A model generated the notes under the pieces. The model did not search any database. It was given only the letters and a program-made list of their open reading frames with translations, and was not told the origin of the DNA. This document shows, piece after piece, positions 1 to 5,524 of a stretch of 6,359 bases of DNA. The stretch comes from Chloroflexota bacterium. GTDB lineage: Bacteria; Chloroflexota; Dehalococcoidia; Lucifugimonadales; UBA3495. Made by a program: the position numbers and the translations under genes. How positions within the stretch are numbered: the first letter of the stretch is position 1; each line of letters opens with the position of its first letter. Location of the stretch: assembly GCA_028874675.1 (NCBI GenBank), contig JAPPJA010000558.1:1-6359 (forward strand). The letters run 5' to 3'.

Positions 1-1737
1 GGCCCGCGTCCCCGGGACATCCGCCTTCAGCGAAGACGGGTCAATCACAACGCCGTACTCGGAGCGGGCCGACTCCAGCGTTACAAACCCGCCCCTGACG
101 TCCCTCTCTACGAGGCTGACCTCCCGTTCCAGCGGATCGCCCCAGCCCCCACCTCCGGCGGTGTACAGTCTGACCAGGTCTCCGGCCACCCAGCGGTTGT
201 CGTCGGAGAAGGGGCGGATGTCCCGCTCATCCGGCTGCCCCGGGTTAAGTACCACGCGGGATGTGCCCCCGGCCTTTCCGCCGGCCAGCCCCCAGGCCGG
301 AAAGCGGTGGTTCTCCACCCGCAGCCCGAACGTCCCCTCCGGGGCCAGCAGCCGCACATCCCGGATGATGCCGCAGCCGCCCCGGTACTTGCCCGGACCC
401 CCTGAGTCGGGGTTGATGGCGTAACGCTCCATCCGCAGCGGGTACTCCATGTCCATGAACTCCGCCGGGTAGTTCTCATTGTGGCGGCTGTAAACGGCGT
501 CAATGCCATCGGCCTGCGGGCGCGCGCCGTGCCCCACCGCTATGCCGTCGGTGCACAGCAGCCACTCGCCGCTCTCGGCATCCCTCATGCGCCAGTAGGC
601 AATGACGTACACCGCCATTGCCGCCATGGCATCGCCGCCGTTGGCCCGGGCCACCACCGCCCGCACCGCGTTCTTCAGCTTGGTGAACGTATGGGCGCGA
701 CACCCCAGCACCGCCGGCCACTGGGGCTGCAGAATGCTCCCCGGCCGCAGCCTTACATCGTCAACGGCCGCCAGCAGGCCCTGGTTCATGGTGAGCGACG
801 GGTCGTACTGGTGGAAGTGTTGCCCGAAGTACGCCCCCAGCGTGCCGTTGCTGGCAATGAAGTTGATGGACCCGGGCGTCTGGTCGTCGCTGCCCGTCGC
901 ATCCAGGACAATATCGTCCCCCGACCGGCTCAGCTCCAGGTGGAAGGAGTGCCACTCATCGCCCACTCCGTCATTGTCCAGGTAATCCCTCGTGGAGTAG
1001 GTACCCTCTGGAATCAACTCCCGGGTCTTCTGTCGGATGAACTCAGCGGTCTCCTGCTGGTCCTGGCGAATGGCAGCCAGTGTGGTCTCCTTGCCGAACC
1101 GACCGAAGATTTCCAGCACCCGCTCTTCCGCCCGCTGCGCCGCGGCCATCAGGGCTCGCGAGTCCCCTTCCAGCAGGTCCGGATAGCGGGAGTTGCGCAG
1201 GATGATCCGGTAGGCCTCATCGTTCAGCTTGCCCTGGTCCACAATCCTGATGGGCGGCACCAGCGTCCCGTCATGGAAGATCTCCGTGTTGGCCGGCCCA
1301 ATGCTTCCCGGCCTCGACCCTCCCAGGTCCCAGAAATGGGCAAAGGAGTGGCAGTAGGCCACCAGGTCGCCCTCAAAGAAGACGGGAGTAATGAACACCA
1401 TGTCCGGTGTATGGCTGATACTGCCTCCAGATATGTACGGGTCGTTGTACCAGTACACGTCTCCCGCGTGCATGGACTCGGGCGGATAGTGGCTCCATAC
1501 ACACCCCATAATGTCGCTGCCCAGGGTCTCCCCGTAGATTTCCTGGCCAAGGCTGTCCAGGAAGCTCACCGTATAGTCCTTCTTCTCCCGAATGAAGGCT
1601 GACATGGCCGTCCGTTCTATGATCAGCTCGCATTCCAGCCGGGCCGAACGCAGCGACCCGCGCACCAGCTGCAGGGTAATCGGGTCAACCCCTGCCGGCT
1701 TGCCTCTGTCCCTCTTCATCCCCGGGTTGGTCGTCAT
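1..1737 (-). CDS. hyuB: Hydantoinase B / oxoprolinase-family catalytic subunit (HyuB-like), 3' end cut by window
   Basis: This frame runs uninterrupted for 579 codons from ATG at 1737 and leaves the window without a stop. It matches the HyuB family: the N-terminal DPITLQLVRGSL (residues 18-29), GDVYWYNDPY (92-101), the AHFWDLGG motif (133-140), TEIFHDGTLVPP (151-162), GGPGKYRGGCGI (446-457) and the C-terminal AGGGGWGDPLERE (527-539). The family closes shortly after a YGVV segment, seen here at 561-564, so probably only a few residues are missing. HyuB proteins pair with HyuA to make ATP-dependent hydantoinases, 5-oxoprolinases, caprolactamases or ketone carboxylases in the cytoplasm. At about 580 residues it is much shorter than the roughly 770-residue acetone carboxylase alpha subunit, which favours an amide/lactam or acetophenone-carboxylase-like branch. 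H134, D137 and H155 could be metal ligands by analogy with the acetone carboxylase alpha subunit (inference). The gene lies 17 nt after the hyuA-like stop and is surely co-transcribed. The next Met (codon 7) is a possible alternative start, but the first has the better ribosome site. Substrate unknown. Confidence 0.94.
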   Translation of the reverse strand, partial: MTTNPGMKRDRGKPAGVDPITLQLVRGSLRSARLECELIIERTAMSAFIREKKDYTVSFLDSLGQEIYGETLGSDIMGCVWSHYPPESMHAGDVYWYNDPYISGGSISHTPDMVFITPVFFEGDLVAYCHSFAHFWDLGGSRPGSIGPANTEIFHDGTLVPPIRIVDQGKLNDEAYRIILRNSRYPDLLEGDSRALMAAAQRAEERVLEIFGRFGKETTLAAIRQDQQETAEFIRQKTRELIPEGTYSTRDYLDNDGVGDEWHSFHLELSRSGDDIVLDATGSDDQTPGSINFIASNGTLGAYFGQHFHQYDPSLTMNQGLLAAVDDVRLRPGSILQPQWPAVLGCRAHTFTKLKNAVRAVVARANGGDAMAAMAVYVIAYWRMRDAESGEWLLCTDGIAVGHGARPQADGIDAVYSRHNENYPAEFMDMEYPLRMERYAINPDSGGPGKYRGGCGIIRDVRLLAPEGTFGLRVENHRFPAWGLAGGKAGGTSRVVLNPGQPDERDIRPFSDDNRWVAGDLVRLYTAGGGGWGDPLEREVSLVERDVRGGFVTLESARSEYGVVIDPSSLKADVPGTRA

Positions 1738-1755
1738 CCTGTCCTCCCTCCTCCA
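1738..1755 (-). promoter_or_regulatory. Tandem Shine-Dalgarno sites before the hyuB-like gene
   Basis: The short gap between the hyuA-like stop and the hyuB-like start is almost pure purine on the minus strand. It holds two GGAGG cores, at 1754-1750 and 1747-1743, lying 12 and 5 nt before the ATG. This supports the start at 1737 and indicates strong independent translation of the second gene of the operon. Confidence 0.75.
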
Positions 1756-3810
1756 CTAGACCGGCCGCATGATGCAGTTGCCGAACTCGTCAATCCGCGC
1801 CGCCCAGCCCGGTTCAATTACCACGGTAGAATCAGAGTTCTCCAGGATGGCTGGGCCCTCTATAGCGGAGCCTGGAGCCAGCAGGTCTCGCAGGTAAATA
1901 TTGCAGGCCTCGAACCCGCCGGCGTCATCAAAGAAGACCTGGCGCTCCCCTCGCAGGGCATCCGGGTATCCAGTCAGGTCGGGGGAGTAGGCGGCCCTGC
2001 CGGCGGACTCCAGGTGGCCCCTGGCAGTAACCCGCAGCGTAACAAGCTCCACCGGCTGGTCCAGGGAAAACCCGAACAGCCGGTGGTGTTCCTGGTGAAA
2101 GCGTTGGATGGTGGCGTCCAGCGAGTCCTCGTCCATCCTGCTTCCGGCCAGTTCTACGGTAACCTCGAATCCCTGGTGGGCGTACCGCAGGTCTGCCGAC
2201 CTGGTCAGCTCCTGCCGGTCCGTCGGTACCGCTTCCGAATCCAGCCATCGGGTTGCCTCAGCTTCCAGGTCCCGGTAAACGCCTTGCATCCCCCCAATGT
2301 CGTAGTCCGGTGGCTTCTGAACGGAAGTCCTGGCGTAGTCATTCTTGAAGTCGGACACCAGCAACCCGTACGCCGAGGCGACTCCCGGATTGGGTGGAGC
2401 GATGACCGTGGTCATTCCCAGCAGGCGCGCCACGGCGACGGCGTGCATCGGTCCCGCGCCGCCGAAGGCTACCAGGGCAAAGTCCCTGGGATCGTACCCC
2501 CGCTCCACGCTGACGTTACGTATGGCCCCCACCATGTTGTTGTTGACTATCTGGAGAATGCCCTGGGCGGCGAGGTTCACGTCCAGCCCCAGGGGAGCGG
2601 CAATCCTGTTCCGGATGGACTCCCGCGCTGCTTCGGAGTCCAGCGTCAGGGTCCCGCCCGCGATCTTCTTGTCAATGCGTCCCAGCGCCAGGTTGGCGTC
2701 GGTCACCGTTGGCTCGGTCCCGCCCGTGCCGTAACAGACCGGACCGGGCGCTGCACCGGCGCTGCGTGGCCCCACGCTGAGATTGCCCGCGGCAGTCAGC
2801 CAGGCAACTCTGCCCCCGCCCGCCCCGATGGTGGCGATATCGAGCATGGGCAGCTGTACCGGCCAGGCTCCCAGCTGCGCGTTCAAGGTTGTCGTTGGGG
2901 TGCGGCCGCTTACCAGCGAAACGTCTGTACTGGTGCCTCCCATATCAAAGGAAATACAGTCTGGGACTCCGGTCTTGCCGGCGACGTCAATTGCCGCCAT
3001 AACCCCGGCCGCAGGGCCGGAAAGAGCGGTATGCACCGGCTGCCGGGCGGCGGTGTCCGTGCCGATAACACCCCCGTTGGACTTCATAATCAACAGGGGA
3101 GCGTCTATCCCCATCTCCCGCAACTCACGGTCCAGGTTCTCAATGTAGTAGCTGACGCGGGGCATCACATAGGCATTGAGGACGGTGGTTATGGTCCTTT
3201 CGTACTCGCGGAACACCGGCAGCACCTCGGATGATAGGGAAAGATGGGCCCCGGGGAACGCCTCACTCACCAGCTCTCTAACCCGTTGCTCATGCTCCGG
3301 GTTTGCGTAGGAGTGAGTCAGCGCGACGGCTATGGACTCAATTCCTTCCTTGCGAAAATGGGCTGCAGCCCCAATCACGGCCTCTTCGTCGAGGGCCCCG
3401 ACAACGGTTCCGTCATATGCGGTGCGCTCCGGTATCTCCAGCACTCCCTCCGGCGGTACCGGACGTTCCGGCTTAACCCACACGTGGGGGTTGGCCATTC
3501 TCGCCATGTTGTGACGCCCTATCTCCAGGACATACTTGAACCCCTCTGATACCAGGACGCCCACATCCGTGCCCTTCTCTTCCAGTATGGCGTTGGTAGC
3601 TATGGTTGTGCCGTGATAGATGCGTTGTACCTGGGAGCAGGTCACCCCCTCCTCTTCCAGCAGGCTGGAAACGCCGGAAACAAAGCCGCGGGAAGGATCG
3701 TCGGGAGTGGACCGAGTCTTGAGCAGACGGCAGTGTCCCGTGGACAAATTCAACAGGACAATGTCGGTAAAGGTACCCCCTACATCGATTCCCAGGGCAA
3801 AGTCGTCCAT
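1756..3810 (-). CDS. hyuA: Hydantoinase A / oxoprolinase-family ATP-binding subunit (HyuA-like)
   Basis: A 684-residue protein of the usual HyuA size. It is the ATP-binding partner of HyuB and belongs to the sugar kinase/Hsp70/actin-like fold. Phosphate-binding motif 1 is DVGGTFTD (residues 9-16), followed by HGTTIATNAILE (67-78), SGPAAGV (264-270), phosphate-binding motif 2 DMGGTSTDVSLV (289-300), the glycine-rich IGAGGGRVAW (328-337) and the adenosine-type motif FGGAGPMHA (449-457). The C-terminal domain shows LRYAHQGFEV (541-550) and GPAILENSDSTVV (652-664). All key motifs are intact, so the enzyme should be active. It would use ATP to activate an amide, imide, lactam or ketone for hydrolysis or carboxylation with the downstream HyuB-like subunit. 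I start at ATG 3810 because family members reach the DVGGT motif within about ten residues, and an AAAGG lies 7 nt upstream. The frame is open to 3903, and ATG 3846 (12 codons upstream, with GGAAG 7 nt before it) is a credible alternative. The precise substrate cannot be told from sequence. Confidence 0.95.
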   Translation of the reverse strand: MDDFALGIDVGGTFTDIVLLNLSTGHCRLLKTRSTPDDPSRGFVSGVSSLLEEEGVTCSQVQRIYHGTTIATNAILEEKGTDVGVLVSEGFKYVLEIGRHNMARMANPHVWVKPERPVPPEGVLEIPERTAYDGTVVGALDEEAVIGAAAHFRKEGIESIAVALTHSYANPEHEQRVRELVSEAFPGAHLSLSSEVLPVFREYERTITTVLNAYVMPRVSYYIENLDRELREMGIDAPLLIMKSNGGVIGTDTAARQPVHTALSGPAAGVMAAIDVAGKTGVPDCISFDMGGTSTDVSLVSGRTPTTTLNAQLGAWPVQLPMLDIATIGAGGGRVAWLTAAGNLSVGPRSAGAAPGPVCYGTGGTEPTVTDANLALGRIDKKIAGGTLTLDSEAARESIRNRIAAPLGLDVNLAAQGILQIVNNNMVGAIRNVSVERGYDPRDFALVAFGGAGPMHAVAVARLLGMTTVIAPPNPGVASAYGLLVSDFKNDYARTSVQKPPDYDIGGMQGVYRDLEAEATRWLDSEAVPTDRQELTRSADLRYAHQGFEVTVELAGSRMDEDSLDATIQRFHQEHHRLFGFSLDQPVELVTLRVTARGHLESAGRAAYSPDLTGYPDALRGERQVFFDDAGGFEACNIYLRDLLAPGSAIEGPAILENSDSTVVIEPGWAARIDEFGNCIMRPV

Positions 3811-3862
3811 ATTCCTGCCTTTGGAGAAACTTCCGGTTGCTGTCATCGTGTAACTTCCGGTG

Positions 3863-3892
3863 GTTATACCATCCCATGTGTCAGCCCGACAA
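3863..3892 (-). promoter_or_regulatory. Possible sigma70-type promoter for the hyuA-hyuB operon
   Basis: On the minus strand a TTGTCG (3892-3887) and a TATAAC (3868-3863) are separated by 18 nt. The -10 box matches the TATAAT consensus at five of six positions and the -35 box matches TTGACA at four of six. Transcription would begin near 3856, giving a leader of roughly 46 nt to the start at 3810. The alternative start at 3846 would have only about 10 nt of leader. This is a visual match only; housekeeping promoter consensus in this organism is not known. Confidence 0.35.
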
Positions 3893-3963
3893 CCTCTCCC
3901 CAACTGTTCCGCCGGGTCTTTCGCTTATCCCATCCCCCCTCAACTCGGTCCCCGCATTCGTAG

Positions 3964-3984
3964 GGGCAGCCCTTGGGGCTGCCC
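3964..3984. repeat. Perfect 9-bp inverted repeat, GTAGGGGC-type palindromic element
   Basis: GGGCAGCCC (3964-3972) and its exact reverse complement GGGCTGCCC (3976-3984) are separated by a TTG loop. The unit is preceded by CGTAG, giving a GTAGGGGC lead-in that I associate with dispersed palindromic elements in Chloroflexota and some other high-GC genomes (recollection, not searched). Five-base outer arms TTCGT (3957-3961) and ACGAA (3996-4000) also complement each other. There is no following T run on either strand, so a simple intrinsic terminator is unlikely. It lies between divergent genes, where a terminator is not needed either. Confidence 0.6.
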
Positions 3985-4035
3985 TGGCCTCGCGCACGAA
4001 ACCACCTGAATTGGAACGCTACCGCTCATCCCCTC

Positions 4036-4054
4036 CCCTTCGACGGTGGAAGGG
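4036..4054. repeat. Short inverted repeat, 6-bp stem with 7-nt loop
   Basis: CCCTTC (4036-4041) and GAAGGG (4049-4054) are exact complements around a 7-nt loop. TTCGA (4039-4043) and TCGAA (4059-4063) form a competing pair. The stem is short and could be chance in GC-rich DNA, or a remnant of a dispersed element together with the nearby 3964-3984 palindrome. No T tract follows, so it is not a typical terminator. Confidence 0.3.
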
Positions 4055-4214
4055 ATCATCGAATGGCCCTGGGAAAACCTCGATATACATAGGCATTTTG
4101 ATTTAGTCCGTGGTACAGTGGAAGCAAGGTTTGTCAACTGGCCAGGCGCCGGGTTACTGGCGCTGGGGTGCCCCTTTGCACCGAATACTCCTGTCTGACC
4201 AGTCACTTCCATCC

Positions 4215-4218
4215 GGAG
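4215..4218 (+). promoter_or_regulatory. Ribosome binding site that fixes the Rieske gene start
   Basis: GGAG lies 9 nt before ATG 4228. The longer open frame beginning with GTG at 4168 has no comparable site at proper spacing, and its extra 20 residues look unlike a Rieske oxygenase N-terminus. I therefore prefer 4228. Confidence 0.6.
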
Positions 4219-4227
4219 TCCCAATCT

Positions 4228-5289
4228 ATGAGAAGTGCAAATCGGCCGCTGCCCTCCCCCTTTCCCGAAGGCTGGTATTTCGTCGCCAGCCGCAAGGCGG
4301 TCCAAAGAGCCGGCCTCCTCCAAAAGACCTGGATGGGTGAAAGCATCGTTGCCTGGTGCGACCAGGAGGGCAATGTTTGCGTGGCCGAGGCTGTTTGTCC
4401 CCACCTGGGTTCCGACCTGGGTCCGGAGACGGGTGGCCGGGTTTGCGACGGCAGGCTGGTATGTCCTTTCCACGGCTTCGAGTACGATACCACGGGGCAG
4501 TGTGTTGCTACTCCCTTTGCGGTTCCTCCCAGGAATGCCAGGCTGGGGGTATTTGAAACTCGTGACATCGCCGGCCTGATTTTCGCCTGGTGGGGCATTG
4601 AGGGACGTGAGCCCCAGTGGGAACTGCCGCGTCAAGAGCCCGACCAGGCCGGGTGGACGGGCCTGGAAATAAACACGCTGCGATTTCCCGGCCATCCCCA
4701 GGAAACCACGGAAAATTCAGTGGATTTGGCTCACCTGCGGTACGTGCACGGCTATGACAGCGTGGCGCGGGTGGGCTCTGTCTCCGTTGACGGACCGCTG
4801 CTGGTAAGTGACTTTGATTTCAAGACCCGCCGCACCGTGGGCAAATTCATCCCGGTTACTATGGACATTTCCGCCAGTACCCGGATTTTCGGTCTGGGCT
4901 ATTCCTATGTGGAAATACGGGAACACTCCATTGGGATGAATATGCGGCTCTGGGTAATGGCCACGCCCGTGGATGGAACGCTCATTGACATGTCGCTGGC
5001 TTCGCAGGTGGAGGAGATTCGACAGACCCGTCGGCGAGCTTCCGCCCTGGGGTTGCTTCCCGTCAGAATGCGTGCGCCCCTGGTCAACAAGTTTGTCGCC
5101 GCCATGCAAAGGCACGATGTCCTGCAGGACGTGGTTATCTGGCGTCGCAAGCAGTACCGGTCCCGTCCGCGCCTGTGCCGGTCCGATGGTGAAATAATGC
5201 CTTTCCGGGCCTATTGCGCCCAGTTCTATCCCAGCCCGGTTGAGGCCGTGGACGAGGCTCCGGCAGCAGAGGAAATCTCCACGGTTTAG
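4228..5289 (+). CDS. Rieske [2Fe-2S] non-heme iron oxygenase, alpha-subunit type (KshA/DAF-36-like)
   Basis: A 353-residue protein with the two-domain layout of Rieske oxygenases. The N-terminal Rieske domain binds the [2Fe-2S] cluster through C57-P-H59 and C79-P-F-H82, followed by GFEYDTTGQCVATP (83-96). The catalytic domain carries N163-S-V-D166-L-A-H169-L-R-Y-V-H174, the family's bridging Asp and two-histidine mononuclear iron site. A carboxylate near HDVLQDVVIWRRKQY (296-310), probably D301, would be the third iron ligand. The ending QFYP and overall length recall the 3-ketosteroid 9-alpha-hydroxylase (KshA) and cholesterol 7-desaturase (DAF-36/Neverland) branch. The reaction should be O2-dependent hydroxylation, desaturation or dealkylation of a hydrophobic or ring-containing substrate, driven by a separate reductase. 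No ferredoxin, reductase or small beta subunit is present in the window. The spacing between the two cluster-binding pairs is 19 residues, slightly above the usual 15-17. The gene is transcribed divergently from hyuAB, which suggests but does not prove a shared catabolic role. Substrate unknown. Confidence 0.92.
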   Translation: MRSANRPLPSPFPEGWYFVASRKAVQRAGLLQKTWMGESIVAWCDQEGNVCVAEAVCPHLGSDLGPETGGRVCDGRLVCPFHGFEYDTTGQCVATPFAVPPRNARLGVFETRDIAGLIFAWWGIEGREPQWELPRQEPDQAGWTGLEINTLRFPGHPQETTENSVDLAHLRYVHGYDSVARVGSVSVDGPLLVSDFDFKTRRTVGKFIPVTMDISASTRIFGLGYSYVEIREHSIGMNMRLWVMATPVDGTLIDMSLASQVEEIRQTRRRASALGLLPVRMRAPLVNKFVAAMQRHDVLQDVVIWRRKQYRSRPRLCRSDGEIMPFRAYCAQFYPSPVEAVDEAPAAEEISTV

Positions 5290-5310
5290 GGCCTGCTTTC
5301 ATTGCGGGCC
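5290..5310 (+). terminator. Possible hairpin directly after the Rieske stop codon
   Basis: GGCCTGC (5290-5296) pairs with GCGGGCC (5304-5310) around a 7-nt loop, as six Watson-Crick pairs plus one G-U. It begins the base after the TAG stop. No clear run of T follows, so it may be a weak terminator, a transcript-stabilising stem, or chance in GC-rich DNA. Confidence 0.3.
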
Positions 5311-5512
5311 AAACGCTCTTGCCTCCGAAATCAAATGGACCGGCCGGCCGAGCACGAGTACGAGAAGATTGGGGCCCGGGTGACCGGCTCTCCTACCAAC
5401 GGGCAGCATTGGCCGCAGTGGGCTTTTCTCTGGATGCAGGCAGCGTATGTATATGAGACGCGCGGGCGAAAGGCAGAATTCTCCCATCCTTATAGGGTGA
5501 GTTGTCCCTCCG

Positions 5513-5517
5513 AAAGG
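5513..5517 (+). promoter_or_regulatory. Ribosome binding site of the MMPL gene
   Basis: AAAGG sits 7 nt before ATG 5525, an ideal distance. It decides the frame here, where a TTG at 5521 opens an overlapping 61-codon frame that lacks a transporter signature. Confidence 0.65.
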
Positions 5518-5524
5518 TAGTTGC

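Larger units (their letters stand above)
3811..4227. other. Divergent intergenic region between the hyuA-like and Rieske genes
   Basis: This 417-nt stretch holds no convincing gene. Open frames crossing it lack ribosome sites and recognisable motifs. It should carry the promoters of both divergent transcription units. It contains a candidate hyuA promoter near its left end, a perfect palindromic element at 3964-3984 and a 6-bp inverted repeat at 4036-4054. Closer to the Rieske gene it holds an overlapping pair of short inverted repeats: GCGCC (4146-4150) with GGCGC (4159-4163), and GCCAG (4141-4145) with CTGGC (4157-4161). That last cluster lies about 65-90 nt upstream of the Rieske start and could be an operator, but this is speculative. 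I found no good -35/-10 pair for the Rieske gene; an AT-rich patch around 4082-4106 is the likeliest area. Confidence 0.6.
5290..5524. other. Spacer between the Rieske and MMPL genes
   Basis: This 235-nt stretch holds the hairpin at its left edge and the MMPL ribosome site at its right. A frame of 72 codons (TTG 5302, or ATG 5335, to stop 5518-5520) is open here, but it has no ribosome binding site, no recognisable motif and a composition unlike a protein, so I do not call it. I saw no tRNA-like fold and no convincing promoter boxes, although the transcript for the transporter may start here. Confidence 0.5.

Noticed and set aside
481..1602. Long open frame of 373 codons on the plus strand
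   Set aside because: It lies wholly antisense to the hyuB-like gene, whose motifs are unmistakable. It shows no family signature and is rich in Pro, Arg, Gly and His, as expected of a GC-rich shadow frame.
1..1737. Acetone carboxylase alpha subunit as the identity of the HyuB-like protein
   Set aside because: The protein is about 580 residues and near its C-terminal end, far below the roughly 770 residues of that subunit, and no gamma subunit gene is visible.
2014..3234. Open frame of 406 codons on the plus strand
   Set aside because: It is antisense to the hyuA-like gene, has no recognisable domain, and its low-complexity Gly/Arg/Pro/Gln composition marks it as a shadow.
3964..3984. Perfect hairpin considered as an intrinsic terminator
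   Set aside because: No T tract follows on either strand, and the element lies upstream of two divergent genes, where neither transcript ends.
3940..4695. Open frame of 251 codons on the minus strand reaching across the intergenic region
   Set aside because: Most of it is antisense to the Rieske domain coding sequence, and the remainder translates the palindromic repeat. It has no motifs.
5302..5520. Possible small protein of 72 codons between the Rieske and MMPL genes
   Set aside because: There is no ribosome binding site at TTG 5302 or ATG 5335, and no hydrophobic segment or motif. Its stop is simply inside the MMPL ribosome site.
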